Of a stretch of 33,910 nt of DNA, positions 7,027 to 16,704 are shown piece by piece. Positions within the stretch are counted from its first letter, which is position 1. Every line of letters begins with the position of its first letter. The translations under genes and the position numbers were made by a program. This DNA comes from Leptospiraceae bacterium UBA2033 (GTDB lineage: Bacteria; Spirochaetota; Leptospiria; Leptospirales; Leptospiraceae). The DNA lies in contig DDBL01000240.1 of assembly GCA_002333425.1 (NCBI GenBank), positions 44,829 through 78,738 on the forward strand, written 5' to 3'. The notes under the pieces were generated by a model. The model ran no database searches and had not been told where the DNA came from. It saw only the letters and a program-made list of their open reading frames with translations.

Positions 7027-10000
7027 ATGGAATTCACGAAAATTGCCGGTATACAAGTTCCCGTTTATCAAAACACGAGTTCATCTTTGGTATACCCATC
7101 GAACCTAGTAGAGACAGATACAACGCTGAAAAATCTACGAAATATTATATATCCAATTTTGGAGTCCTTGCCTGTGCTCTTGGTGGGGGATGCGGGAGTG
7201 GGGAAAAACGCTCTTATCTACTACATTAATGCAAAGCGAAATCATCCAACACTCAGATATAGTTTTAATGAAGATACGCTACCGGAAGATTTGATTGGAT
7301 CATACCGACTTCTCATGAGCGGGAATGGATTTGAATGGATTAATGGACCGATAGTCAACGCGATTGCCTCCGGTTACACCTTCGTAGCCGATGAGATGAA
7401 TCTCTGTTCGCCTAACGTCATCAAAAGATTTGCGACAGTTTATGAGTCTTCTTATATTGATCTAATGGAAGGCGATGGAAGTCGCATTCAGGCGAAAGAA
7501 GGATTTAGTTTTATCGGAACGCAAAATCCTTCGGAAGGGTTTGAAGGTCGTAAGCCGCTGCCGTTCGATATTACTAAAAATTTCTCTACAGTATTTGTTG
7601 ACCCTTATCCGCCAGATGAAATTCTATTTATCCTAAAAAAACTTTACCCAGAACTCACCGAATCTATTTTACAAACTTGTATTCGAATTACCCTCGCAAC
7701 AGAGAAAAAAGTTTTAAACAATGAACTAGGCAAAGGGGATTTAGAAAAATACCATTTTAATATTCGAACGCTCAAAAAGATTTGCGAGCGGCTAAATACA
7801 TTTAACTGCAATGATAAATATGTTGTTTATAGAGAACTCTGTAATCTTTACACAGAGCCATTTAGAAAAGAAGAAGACAAAGTGTCTCAGTTGGAATTGA
7901 TTCGCACAGAATTACAATATTCCGATAAAGAAATTTCTCATTCAGTAAAATTATTCGTCGAGGGTAATGGACTTTTCTGTAACGACAAAAAAATTCATAC
8001 AGAAGAAAAAGCATCCAAGCAAATACTAGCTGAAATTCCAATCACAGAAAAAATTCTTACTTTCATGGAGAAGGTAATCACCGGTATCCAACTGGGAGAA
8101 AATATTCTAATTGAGTTTGGAGAAGAAGACGATCCAAATTTTCTCATGTCACTCATTACCAATATTTCTGGTCTAAAGGTTTCTCATGTTAATCTCTGTA
8201 AAGGAATTCATACCTCTGATATTTTGGGAGCTTTAAAACCCATTTCCAGTTCTAAGGTGGAATGGGTAGATGGACCTTTGACAAAAGGAGTGCGAGAAGG
8301 TGGAACGATTGTAATCACTGCTCTGGAAGCCGCGGGTGCTGAGCTTGTGGAAAAACTCAATATGCTCACAGACGATGCAAAGGCAATCACACTTCCACCG
8401 GAAAGTGGTGAGACAGATCCACTTCATTTGAAAGAGGATTCTCGTGTGTTTGCGTTTAAGATGTTTCGTAAAACAAAATCGGTTCCTACCATTTCACGAG
8501 CTTTTAGAAATCGCTTTACTCCTGTGTTATTTCCAAATTTGGAAGATGAAAAATCTTTGAATGAAATTTTACATTTTTATCTACCGGACTTAACTCTTAC
8601 GGGGATAATGGCGACTTTCCACTTAAAGATTAAAACCTTATCTCACAAACGTGTGATTGGATCGGGGAATTTGAATCCTTATTCTTTTGGATTGTCCAAT
8701 CTTTTGAAATGGAAAGACCATATTGTGAAATACAATTCTCCTGATTCGCTTGCCGAAATCGTAGTTCGCGGCGCAAAGATTTCTTATATCAACCAAATCT
8801 CTGATCCGAAAGAACGATTCGACATGGAGCGGCTAATAGATACCGCCATTAAGAACAAAACGTTTCCCGAAGACCTTTATCAGAAGATAGAGGATAAAAA
8901 AAAAACTTTTACCGATCCAGTAAACCTTGACAGGGCACCCTGGTGGGATCCTGAACTTCATAAAAGAGAGGCTAACACCGGTAAAGCGCCTTTAAAGAAT
9001 TCAGGCAGTCCTCTTAAAAAAGGGATTGAGATTAACACACCCGAAACTGGTGGACAAACCAAAGAAGGCGCTGATGCTTGGTATGGTCAGGATACGCAAG
9101 GGAATATGGGGCAGGGGGAACCGGCAGGTGGCGGTGGCGCGTGGGGTTATCGGACTGAAGAACTTTATAAACAATTTCTAGCAAAAAGAAAAATTCTCTG
9201 GAACTACTCGATGGCAGTTAGCCTAAAAGAATTCAAAGAAGTATTTGAGAAGAGTCTAGAAGAAGTAGAGATGAACTTAGAATCCCTATTTGATCCCGAG
9301 GTGGACATAACGCGCATTTACCAGACCCAGGGCAAACGTGTAGATACCCGCAAGTATATTTCTTTTAAAAGTGGTAGGGGGGACTCGAAAGTATTCGACA
9401 AAACCATCATTGATAAAAACGAAGAAAAATTGAAAGGTGTGGAAATTGTATTTTTAGTCAGTAAAGCAAGGCGTATTTTTAATTTTGAATATTCAGTTGC
9501 AACTCTTTCTGCCATGCTAACGAGTGCTTACATTTTGAACGAGCATAGTGTAAAATTTTCTATCTATTCCTATTCCGATAGACTCAATAAAAAAGATCAT
9601 ATTGATTTGATTTGCCTCAAAGATAAAGAAGATGAATACGATATGCGAAAGGAAGAGGAGATGTTTAACTCTCTTACCAGAGATTGGCAGGGAGATTCTG
9701 TTTATGAATTTTCGCTCATTGAAAATTGTGAAAAGTATTTTTCTTCGGAAGCAGAAACACGGATAATCGTAATTATCTCTGACTTTAGAGGACAGAGAGG
9801 AAAAACAGAAATCGACCGAGAGATTGATTCCTGGGAAAACAAAAAGTTAAAAGAAGAAGTCCTTAAAAATACTAAGAAAAATTATGTTTTTCTAGCAGTA
9901 GGACTTGGAAATCGTTATATCGCGGAGAATCTATTTGAGAATTCTGTGCAGATAACAGCAGATAACTTCGCTAATATGCCAAACTTAATTGGAACAGAGC

Positions 10001-10038
10001 TTACGAAGTTAATCCATATTCACCACGCAGTAAGATAG
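7027..10038 (+). CDS. Midasin-like AAA+ ATPase with tandem AAA modules and C-terminal VWA-like domain
   Basis: A 1003-residue protein with the order AAA-AAA-linker-VWA, like a miniature midasin (Rea1/MDN1), or MoxR and its VWA partner fused. Module 1 (about 35-200) has Walker A GDAGVGKN 54-61, Walker B FVADEMN with Asp-Glu 122-123, and sensor-1 Asn167 in GTQNP. Its arginine-finger site reads ITKNF, without Arg. Module 2 (about 340-510) lacks Walker A (IEFGEEDDPN) and the acidic Walker B pair (TIVITALEAAG), but keeps SRAFRNRFTPV with the finger arginines. A Gly-rich linker lies at about 675-706. The VWA-like domain (about 803-995) lacks DxSxS (VFLVSKARR) but keeps Asp919 in ISDFRG. It probably remodels a protein complex; the substrate is unknown. 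It is first gene of an operon, 2 bases before smpB. No clear Shine-Dalgarno is seen before the ATG. Confidence 0.8.
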   Translation: MEFTKIAGIQVPVYQNTSSSLVYPSNLVETDTTLKNLRNIIYPILESLPVLLVGDAGVGKNALIYYINAKRNHPTLRYSFNEDTLPEDLIGSYRLLMSGNGFEWINGPIVNAIASGYTFVADEMNLCSPNVIKRFATVYESSYIDLMEGDGSRIQAKEGFSFIGTQNPSEGFEGRKPLPFDITKNFSTVFVDPYPPDEILFILKKLYPELTESILQTCIRITLATEKKVLNNELGKGDLEKYHFNIRTLKKICERLNTFNCNDKYVVYRELCNLYTEPFRKEEDKVSQLELIRTELQYSDKEISHSVKLFVEGNGLFCNDKKIHTEEKASKQILAEIPITEKILTFMEKVITGIQLGENILIEFGEEDDPNFLMSLITNISGLKVSHVNLCKGIHTSDILGALKPISSSKVEWVDGPLTKGVREGGTIVITALEAAGAELVEKLNMLTDDAKAITLPPESGETDPLHLKEDSRVFAFKMFRKTKSVPTISRAFRNRFTPVLFPNLEDEKSLNEILHFYLPDLTLTGIMATFHLKIKTLSHKRVIGSGNLNPYSFGLSNLLKWKDHIVKYNSPDSLAEIVVRGAKISYINQISDPKERFDMERLIDTAIKNKTFPEDLYQKIEDKKKTFTDPVNLDRAPWWDPELHKREANTGKAPLKNSGSPLKKGIEINTPETGGQTKEGADAWYGQDTQGNMGQGEPAGGGGAWGYRTEELYKQFLAKRKILWNYSMAVSLKEFKEVFEKSLEEVEMNLESLFDPEVDITRIYQTQGKRVDTRKYISFKSGRGDSKVFDKTIIDKNEEKLKGVEIVFLVSKARRIFNFEYSVATLSAMLTSAYILNEHSVKFSIYSYSDRLNKKDHIDLICLKDKEDEYDMRKEEEMFNSLTRDWQGDSVYEFSLIENCEKYFSSEAETRIIVIISDFRGQRGKTEIDREIDSWENKKLKEEVLKNTKKNYVFLAVGLGNRYIAENLFENSVQITADNFANMPNLIGTELTKLIHIHHAVR

Positions 10039-10040
10039 CC

Positions 10041-10529
10041 ATGAAAAATAAAGAGAAAGAAAAAGAAACCGGTTACAAAGAAATTGTAACCAATAAAAAA
10101 GCAAGATTCGACTTTGAGCTTTTAGAATTTTTGGAAGTAGGAATTGTACTTACTGGATCTGAGGTAAAAAGCCTTCGTGAAAAAAAAGCAAACCTAACAG
10201 ACGCATTTGCACAAGTGAAAAACGGCGAACTCATTTTACAGAATTTCCATATCACTCCTTATAAAAACGGGGGTTATGCAAATCATACCGAAGTTCGCCC
10301 GCGTAAACTGCTTGCTCATAAAAAAGAAATTGTACGTTTAGAAAAACAAATCAAAGAAAAAGGTTTGGCATTAGTTGGAGTAAAAATCTATTTCAACGAA
10401 AAACAATTCATCAAATTACAAATCGCCACGGGCAAACCAAAGAAACTCTATGACAAACGAGAATCTTTACAAAAGAAAGAAGCAAAAATAGAAATCGACA
10501 GAGCCATGAAGCAAAGGAATCGTTCTTGA
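10041..10529 (+). CDS. smpB: SsrA-binding protein SmpB
   Basis: A 162-residue protein of normal SmpB length. It binds tmRNA and brings it to stalled ribosomes for trans-translation. Family signatures are visible: NKKARFDFELLEFLEVGIVL, LTGSEVKSLREKKANLTDAF, HITPYKNGGYANHTEVRPRK, LLAHKKEI and the basic tail GKPKKLYDKRESLQKKEA, which in SmpB inserts in the decoding centre. The ATG is 2 bases after the stop of the midasin-like gene. Its stop TGA overlaps the TTG start of der in TTGA (10526-10529), so translation of the two is probably coupled. Confidence 0.97.
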   Translation: MKNKEKEKETGYKEIVTNKKARFDFELLEFLEVGIVLTGSEVKSLREKKANLTDAFAQVKNGELILQNFHITPYKNGGYANHTEVRPRKLLAHKKEIVRLEKQIKEKGLALVGVKIYFNEKQFIKLQIATGKPKKLYDKRESLQKKEAKIEIDRAMKQRNRS

Positions 10530-11884
10530 AAAAATTACCAGTAGTATCCATCGTCGGAAGACAAAACGTGGGCAAATCCACATTATTCAATTGTTTTGTA
10601 AAACAAAAAGTAGCAATTACTTATGATTATCCGGGAGTAACCCGCGATGTATTGAGTTATGAAATAGAAAGTGAAAATTTTATAAAACCATTTACTCTTT
10701 CTGATACACCCGGGCTTGATTTGGAAAACATCAATGATTTAACTTCTTCCATCATAGAAGTAAGTTTCAATCATTTACTTGCTTCGGATTTAATTATATT
10801 TGTAATTGATAGAAATGAAATTGTAGAATATGATAGTAAACTCATAAAACTTTTTTTAACCGACAAACGTTTTGTTTCTAAAAATATTATCTGTGTAATT
10901 AATAAATCTGACAACCCAGATAACGATTTTGATTTAGAATATTTTTACAGGTTGGGGCTACAAGAAGTTATCCCCATTTCGGCGCTTGGTAGAAGAAACT
11001 TAAAATTACTTTTTGAAAAAATGAATTTTTATCTAGCACAAGCACGTGTTGGAGAAAAACAAAATACGGATTTTAGTATCAGCATTGTAGGAAAACCAAA
11101 CTCGGGCAAGTCTAGTTTTTTAAATGCAATTTTAGGTTTTAACCGAGCGGTTGTAAGTGAAATCCCTGGAACCACGCGTGACACTGTGCATAGCACTTTG
11201 AAATTTGAAGATCACAACTTGCTCATTGTAGATACTGCCGGCATTCGAAAAAATAGTAAGTCGAGTGAAGAGTTGGAATTTTACTCTTATAAAAGAACAC
11301 TCCAATCCATTAGCGAATCGGATGTGATTATTCATATCATCGATGCAACTAAGGGAATGGGGGAGTATGACAAGAAGATATTCGCCATTATCCGCGAGAG
11401 CGGTAAACCAGTAGTACTCGCTGTGAACAAATGGGATTTAATCAAAGACAAAGACGACAATACTTTTCGAGAATACAAGAAGGATTTGATTTCTCGGTTT
11501 TATCCTACCTCCGCTATCCCTGTAATTAGTATCAGTGCTTTGCAGAAACAAAGAGTTCGAAAAGTCTTAGAAGAATGTATAAAAATTCACACCAAAGTAA
11601 ATACCAAAATCCCAACTGCCAAAATCAATCAAAAACTTACACAGTGGATGGGAGAAGGAAAAATGGGACTACAATCTAAGAAACCTCCCAAAATTTTATA
11701 TGCCACACAGGTTTCCACTTCTCCTTTTAAATTATTATTATTTGTAAACCATGTAGATCTTTTTAAAAAACCACTTCTTAGTTTTATCAAAAGTAGAATC
11801 GTAGAAGAGTTCGAATTAAACGGTGTACAAGTAGAATTAGAAATCAGATCGGATAGAAAAAAAGAAAAGGATTATCGGGAGTAG
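10526..11884 (+). CDS. der: GTPase Der (EngA), ribosome assembly
   Basis: A double-GTPase of 452 residues, the usual Der length, needed for 50S subunit assembly. First G domain: G1 GRQNVGKS (about 11-18), G3 DTPGL, G4 NKSD. Second G domain: G1 GKPNSGKS (about 189-196), G3 DTAGI, G4 NKWD. A KH-like C-terminal domain follows (LTQWMGEGKMG, PPKILYATQV). The first switch PGVTRD and second PGTTRD are both present. The start is TTG at 10526, chosen because it makes a 4-base overlap with smpB and begins directly at the conserved N-terminus. The organism uses TTG again for plsY just downstream and for the HD-GYP gene. Confidence 0.97.
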   Translation: MKKLPVVSIVGRQNVGKSTLFNCFVKQKVAITYDYPGVTRDVLSYEIESENFIKPFTLSDTPGLDLENINDLTSSIIEVSFNHLLASDLIIFVIDRNEIVEYDSKLIKLFLTDKRFVSKNIICVINKSDNPDNDFDLEYFYRLGLQEVIPISALGRRNLKLLFEKMNFYLAQARVGEKQNTDFSISIVGKPNSGKSSFLNAILGFNRAVVSEIPGTTRDTVHSTLKFEDHNLLIVDTAGIRKNSKSSEELEFYSYKRTLQSISESDVIIHIIDATKGMGEYDKKIFAIIRESGKPVVLAVNKWDLIKDKDDNTFREYKKDLISRFYPTSAIPVISISALQKQRVRKVLEECIKIHTKVNTKIPTAKINQKLTQWMGEGKMGLQSKKPPKILYATQVSTSPFKLLLFVNHVDLFKKPLLSFIKSRIVEEFELNGVQVELEIRSDRKKEKDYRE

Positions 11885-11887
11885 GCG

Positions 11888-12505
11888 TTGGTTTTATTTT
11901 TTATACTCAGTTTTTTGATTGGAGCATTTCCGAGCGCGCATATTATTTCTTCTCTCCAGGGAGTAGATATTAAAAAGACTGGAAGTGGGAACGCGGGAGC
12001 GACTAACGTTCTTAGATCTGTTGGTTGGAAGTCAGGTGTAACTGTAATGATACTCGATGTAGTAAAAGGGATTTTACCTTTTTGGTTTTATCCTTATTTT
12101 CAAGTTGATGCTGTAATTTTACAAGCAGAGTGGATTCCTATGTTAGGTGGATTTTTAGCAGTCCTCGGACATATCTTTAATCCATTTATGAAATTCAACG
12201 GAGGAAAAGGAATTGCAACCTCGGTTGGTTTATATCTTTATCTTCTTCCCATTCCCTGTCTCATGAGTGCTGTCGTAGGTGCTGTAATTCTTTACTGGAA
12301 AAAAATTGCCTCTCTTGGATCTATCGTAGGTTTTTTCTTTCTTCCGATTTTTTATATCGTTTATACGTGGGAGGGATTTTCTCCTAAAATTTTAAGTCTA
12401 GTGATTGTTAATTTTTTTCTAGTTTTATTTACCCATAGGCAAAATATAAAAAGAATTATTGACGGAACGGAACTGAGTTTTAAAAATAAGTCCAATGGCA
12501 CTTGA
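11888..12505 (+). CDS. plsY: Glycerol-3-phosphate acyltransferase PlsY
   Basis: A 205-residue multi-pass membrane protein that transfers acyl from acyl-phosphate to glycerol-3-phosphate, the first step of phospholipid synthesis. Diagnostic motifs are present: GAFPSAHI, GSGNAGATNVLRSVG (glycerol-phosphate binding) and FNGGKGIATSVG (acyl-phosphate loop). About five hydrophobic segments are seen. The start TTG at 11888 is 3 bases after der and opens straight into the first membrane helix. The 3' end overlaps the next gene by 11 bases. It is the lipid-synthesis member of an otherwise ribosome-centred operon. Confidence 0.96.
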   Translation: MVLFFILSFLIGAFPSAHIISSLQGVDIKKTGSGNAGATNVLRSVGWKSGVTVMILDVVKGILPFWFYPYFQVDAVILQAEWIPMLGGFLAVLGHIFNPFMKFNGGKGIATSVGLYLYLLPIPCLMSAVVGAVILYWKKIASLGSIVGFFFLPIFYIVYTWEGFSPKILSLVIVNFFLVLFTHRQNIKRIIDGTELSFKNKSNGT

Positions 12506-13127
12506 TACTTTATCCATTGTTAACAGCGAACAACGAGTATTCGCCTTAAATAAATTTATCGAAGCTCATTCTTACTTTGAGTTACAGGATTTGTACAAAT
12601 GGTTGTACTATGGTGAATTTGGTTATGAAGAACATATTCGATATTTAAAAAAAGAAAAAGGTCAGCCGGAGCTTCATAAAATATTAGATGATATTAAATA
12701 TGAGCAGAATATGGAAAATCTTTCCGATTTAATTTGGAAACCGATGGGACTGTCTCAACGATTTGTGATGGTTTTTGTTACCCAATACCACAAACAAAAA
12801 TGTCCCTTAAATCGTCTTGTAAATTTAATTGAACGCTCACCCGCATTTCAAGGAACACGAATGCATTTCAAATTAGATTGGAGTTTTGTCAAAGAGTATG
12901 TGATTCAAACACTTGGTCATAGGTTTTCAAAACAAGACTTCTACGGATTCGAAGATAGAATTAATTTCCATAGTCTACCGCCCGAAAAATTTACTACTAT
13001 GTTTCTTTCCAAAAATCCTGAAAAATATAGAGTTGTTCCACGAAAATTATTTTTCGACTTTTTTCCAGAATTTAATGACAATCATGATATTCTGCCTACG
13101 AAAGCTGGAGATTCTCTAATCGATTAA
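12495..13127 (+). CDS. Conserved-looking hypothetical protein, last gene of the smpB-der-plsY operon
   Basis: A 210-residue soluble protein I do not recognise. It has no signal peptide, membrane segment or Cys cluster and is rich in aromatic and basic residues (ELQDLYKWLYYGEFGYEEHI, RKLFFDFFPEF). It looks mainly helical. Its ATG lies inside the plsY 3' end (11-base overlap), so it is almost certainly co-translated with plsY. Its stop overlaps the stop of the convergent HEAT-repeat gene by 4 bases (13124-13127). Position suggests an envelope or translation role, but nothing in the residues confirms that. Confidence 0.75.
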   Translation: MALDTLSIVNSEQRVFALNKFIEAHSYFELQDLYKWLYYGEFGYEEHIRYLKKEKGQPELHKILDDIKYEQNMENLSDLIWKPMGLSQRFVMVFVTQYHKQKCPLNRLVNLIERSPAFQGTRMHFKLDWSFVKEYVIQTLGHRFSKQDFYGFEDRINFHSLPPEKFTTMFLSKNPEKYRVVPRKLFFDFFPEFNDNHDILPTKAGDSLID

Positions 13128-14554
13128 TCTAACATAGAGACTTTTTCTGAAAGGGTGATTGTTCTGTATTCCTTCCCGCCACCACCATGATAACGGTAAA
13201 GCATAGTTCTAAGAAGGTGTTTCATTCCTATTTTGATAGACTCTGCCCCTTCTAAGTCAATTAAATCAAAAATAACTGGCATGACTTTGGGATCATCAAT
13301 TTGATTGAGTGCTGTAAGGAATTCAGAACGTAACTCATTTGCTTCGTTAGTTTGTAGTCTATTTAGAATAACAGGAACTGCTGATTTTTCTTTGAGCATA
13401 CCAAGCGAGCGAGTTACTTCAATTTTAACATTTACTACTTGTTCATTTTGTAAAGAAGATACTAAATCTCGAACTACTGGAGTTGCCTTGAGTTTCCCTA
13501 TCGCAAATGCTGCTTTAGAGCGAACTTGGCTATCTTGGTCTTTTCTAAGTGCAGCAGATAAACCGGCTCCGCCACCATGATTATTTAAAATAAGCAAACT
13601 ATCTACCATCTTTAGCCTAAGAGGAGAGAGGGTTTCTTTTTCCATTGCAGTTGAGATGAACTTTGCGTAGGATGGGTCTTTTATTGTATTGATAGCATCA
13701 ACAGTAACATCTCTTACTTCTTGGTTTGAGTCAAATATAGTTTTCTGGTATACAGTTGTCGGGAATTTAGACTTTTGATTTTTTAAGGAAACAACTGCTG
13801 TTTTACGAACTTCGTAGTTTGCGTCATTCGTTGCCATTGCTAATACTGAGTTTAATTTTTCTCTTAATCCCAGTTTTTCAATTACCACTATACATTCACT
13901 GCGAATAGCTGGGCTTGGGTCTGTTAGGAGTTTGGTCACATGCATATTGGCACGTTCGTCTATGATAAAGTTCAAAGATTCTAAGTAATAATATCTATGA
14001 ATTGGTTGATCGGAGCTTCCAAGTTCTAAAATAAATGGAAGTGCTCTGTCATCTTTAAAGCTATTGATTGCTTTAAAGGTATATTCTCGAACAGTTGCAT
14101 CTCGGTAGGTGATGAAGTTTAGAGTGTGGTACATCAACCGCTTTTCTTTATACGTTGCTGCGTAATGGAGAACTTTGATTAAGTTAGCTTCATTTTTAGT
14201 ATTATCAAGAATCCATTCTAAGTCTTCTATAATTTTGGGATTGTATTTCTCAATATCAGTTCCATAAGAAAAGTATAAATCTAAAATTAATCCCTGTAAT
14301 TCTCCCTCAGAAGAAGTGGTTCGTAATATTTCTGATAGTATAGGGAGTAAATCTTCTCTGTTAGAAGATTTGATTGTGCTAATAGCTTGTTTTTGTTTTT
14401 TTTCGGAGCCTAGTAAATTCTCTTTTAGTTCATCTTTTTGTGCATCAGCAGCAGAAAGAGTTAGCAGACTAGTAAATAGGAATGCTAACAGGAAAGATGT
14501 TTTTTTAAAGCTCGCTAAAGACTTTGAGTCTGAGTTTTCTTTTTGTTTTATCAT
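13124..14554 (-). CDS. Exported HEAT-repeat protein
   Basis: A 476-residue protein. Residues about 17-38 are a signal-peptide-like hydrophobic run (SFLLAFLFTSLLTLSAADAQ) after a long polar, basic N-region, so export to the periplasm is likely. The rest is a series of about ten HEAT-type helical pairs of 30-35 residues. Typical repeats are DRALPFILELGSSDQPIHRY, SPAIRSECIVVIEKLG, NYEVRKTAVVSLKNQ, DSQVRSKAAFAIGKLKATPV and VNVKIEVTRSLGMLKEKSAV. HEAT solenoids act as protein-binding scaffolds; no enzyme motif is seen. The gene is convergent with the plsY operon. It lies downstream of the TPR gene on the same strand but 75 bases away, so it may have its own promoter. There is no strong Shine-Dalgarno at ATG 14554. 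Confidence 0.85.
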   Translation of the reverse strand: MIKQKENSDSKSLASFKKTSFLLAFLFTSLLTLSAADAQKDELKENLLGSEKKQKQAISTIKSSNREDLLPILSEILRTTSSEGELQGLILDLYFSYGTDIEKYNPKIIEDLEWILDNTKNEANLIKVLHYAATYKEKRLMYHTLNFITYRDATVREYTFKAINSFKDDRALPFILELGSSDQPIHRYYYLESLNFIIDERANMHVTKLLTDPSPAIRSECIVVIEKLGLREKLNSVLAMATNDANYEVRKTAVVSLKNQKSKFPTTVYQKTIFDSNQEVRDVTVDAINTIKDPSYAKFISTAMEKETLSPLRLKMVDSLLILNNHGGGAGLSAALRKDQDSQVRSKAAFAIGKLKATPVVRDLVSSLQNEQVVNVKIEVTRSLGMLKEKSAVPVILNRLQTNEANELRSEFLTALNQIDDPKVMPVIFDLIDLEGAESIKIGMKHLLRTMLYRYHGGGGKEYRTITLSEKVSMLD

Positions 14555-14629
14555 TGATTAAACGACACTAATGAGTGCAAATCGCAACCCAACATTCATT
14601 GTTCAATCTATCCTAAAAAAGTCAAGCCT

Positions 14630-16702
14630 TTAGTAGGCTGTTTGCCTTGTCTGAATGCTAGTTTCATACTCTGCTCTGGCTGCTCTTTTATTATCATAAG
14701 CGTCCGTGAGGTTTGGATCTAAGTCAATTGCGTTTTGGAACTCACGGAGTGCTTTTTTATACTCGTGATTTTTGAAATAACACACCCCTAGATAATTGTA
14801 GGCTTTTGCAGCGAGTTTGGGTTTTACATCAGATCTCACAATGGCGGTTAACTCATCAATCGCTTTTTCTCTATCCATAGCTGAATTTGAGTCAATTAGC
14901 ACCTTAGCAAGAACAAGTCTTCCTTCCATGTCATCTGGATCAATATGGGAACCTCTGTAAGCTTCATCTTTTGCTTTTGTTTTATTCGCCATATCTCCTT
15001 CGGAATAAACAAGGGCTAGTTTTCTATGAGCAAGTTTGATTTCATCACCACTTTTGGAATGATTTAATACAAATATAAGATTCTTTTCTGCTAAATCAAA
15101 CTGCTGTCTTTTGAAGTAAGCATCTGCTAGTTTTAGTTTTACTTTATAATTGAATTGGTTAGTTTTTGCAATCGCTTCGTATTCACCGGCAGCTTCATCG
15201 AGGTAGTTATTTTCTAAGTAATAATCTCCAATTGCTTCTCTGTGTTTCGTTTCTGTTGGATTGATTGCATCTGCTTTTCTCCAATTCTCTATTGCTTTGG
15301 TTGGTTGACCTGCATTCTTATAAGCTATACCAAGATTGTAATAAGCATTTTCATTTTTAGGATTTAAAGCGATTGCTTTTTCAAATTCTACTACTGCTTC
15401 TCCAAATCTTTCCATATCGTCCATAATGATACCTAGGTTTACGAGTGCGGTCTCTGTATTCGAATCACCGGGGGTAATACGAATTACCTTACGAAAAGTA
15501 TCCTCTGCTTGGCTTAGGTTTCCTCTTTCATAATATAAATCAGCAAGTTGTAGTAGGGTATCTACGTCATCAGGTCGAATGCGAAGTCCTTTTTCTAAAG
15601 CAGTGATCGCATTATCGAACATTTTTAATTCTGCAAACGACTCGGAAATAAAACGATAAATTTGAGGATCGGTAGCTCCAGCGTCTAACGCTTTTTGAAA
15701 AAAGGAAACTGCTTCTTCCATATTCTTTTTTTTGAGTAAAATTACGCCTAGATTGTATAAATACCTTGAATCATTTGGTTTAATTGCAATTGCTTCTCGG
15801 AAATGATGTTCTGCACCATTTAGGTCTTCTCGGTGGTAGAATATAGAGCCTAGATGACCATGTGCAAATTCTGCTATTTGTCCTGTACTATTTATCTGAA
15901 TCGCTTTACGAAAGTTTTCGATTGCTTCCGGAATCATTCCTTGTTTGTATTGGGTAAGTGCCAGATTATATGCCAAATGTTGGTCGTTAGGAGAATTAGA
16001 AAGTCCATCTTTATAGGTATCCATTGCTGCTTTAGGATCGTTTGAATCATAAAGTAGGTTTCCGGCTAATAAGGCTACTTTTGAATCGTTAGGTGCAATA
16101 TCTTTTGCTTTTTGAATTGTATTACGAGCATCTGAAACTCTACCATCATGTTTATATGCAACGGCTAAATCATAGTATGCGTAAATGTTTTTAGGATCAT
16201 AGGCTATTGCTTTTTTAAGATACTCGATCGCTTGCGGATAACGTCCCTTTTCATCAAAAATAATTCCAAGAACAGTAAGAGCAATAGATTTATCTTCATC
16301 CGATTCTGGTCGATTTAGAAACTCTTCACATTTATTTTCAGCTTTCTTTTGGTATCTTTCTAAATATAAAGTGATACATTCCGCTAATCTTGGATTTGTG
16401 GAACTACCTGGAATGTATGGTTTTTCTAGAATTCTATCTAATGTTCCTGTTTTATCAACTGCGAGATCGTTTTTGGTAAAATTTCCGATTGCAGATTTAT
16501 TTCCAAAAAAGTAAAACCAAGAAGTCCCAGCTACAACGATTATAAGAAGTAAGAAAAATAAAATCCAAGGCAGAGGATTAGCAGCCGTTTTTTCTCGTAC
16601 ATACATAGTGGAATATTCGTCTGTTTCGTATTGGGTTACGTTTGGATTGGTTTCCGGCTCTACTGATTCGAACTTGAGTCTATTCTTCTTAATTGGTTCC
16701 AT
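14630..16702 (-). CDS. Membrane-anchored TPR-repeat protein
   Basis: A 690-residue protein with a 44-residue cytoplasmic, charged N-terminus and one membrane helix at about 45-66 (PWILFFLLLIIVVAGTSWFY). A long array of roughly 14 tetratricopeptide repeats follows to the C-terminus. Clear repeats include GRYPQAIEYLKKAIAYDPKN, IPEAIENFRKAIQINS, NMEEAVSFFQKALDAG, ERFGEAVVEFEKAIALNPKN and HEYKKALREFQNAIDLDPNL. With a single N-terminal anchor the repeats face the periplasm if topology follows an N-in arrangement. TPRs mediate protein-protein contacts; the partner is unknown. The start is 2 bases after the nusB stop, and its Shine-Dalgarno (GGAG) lies inside the nusB 3' end, so it belongs to the ribH-nusB transcript. 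Confidence 0.9.
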   Translation of the reverse strand: MEPIKKNRLKFESVEPETNPNVTQYETDEYSTMYVREKTAANPLPWILFFLLLIIVVAGTSWFYFFGNKSAIGNFTKNDLAVDKTGTLDRILEKPYIPGSSTNPRLAECITLYLERYQKKAENKCEEFLNRPESDEDKSIALTVLGIIFDEKGRYPQAIEYLKKAIAYDPKNIYAYYDLAVAYKHDGRVSDARNTIQKAKDIAPNDSKVALLAGNLLYDSNDPKAAMDTYKDGLSNSPNDQHLAYNLALTQYKQGMIPEAIENFRKAIQINSTGQIAEFAHGHLGSIFYHREDLNGAEHHFREAIAIKPNDSRYLYNLGVILLKKKNMEEAVSFFQKALDAGATDPQIYRFISESFAELKMFDNAITALEKGLRIRPDDVDTLLQLADLYYERGNLSQAEDTFRKVIRITPGDSNTETALVNLGIIMDDMERFGEAVVEFEKAIALNPKNENAYYNLGIAYKNAGQPTKAIENWRKADAINPTETKHREAIGDYYLENNYLDEAAGEYEAIAKTNQFNYKVKLKLADAYFKRQQFDLAEKNLIFVLNHSKSGDEIKLAHRKLALVYSEGDMANKTKAKDEAYRGSHIDPDDMEGRLVLAKVLIDSNSAMDREKAIDELTAIVRSDVKPKLAAKAYNYLGVCYFKNHEYKKALREFQNAIDLDPNLTDAYDNKRAARAEYETSIQTRQTAY

Positions 16703-16704
16703 AC

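Noticed and set aside
6807..7037. 76-codon minus-strand open frame
   Set aside because: It runs through the palindromic repeat and overlaps the start of the midasin-like gene; composition and content are not protein-like.
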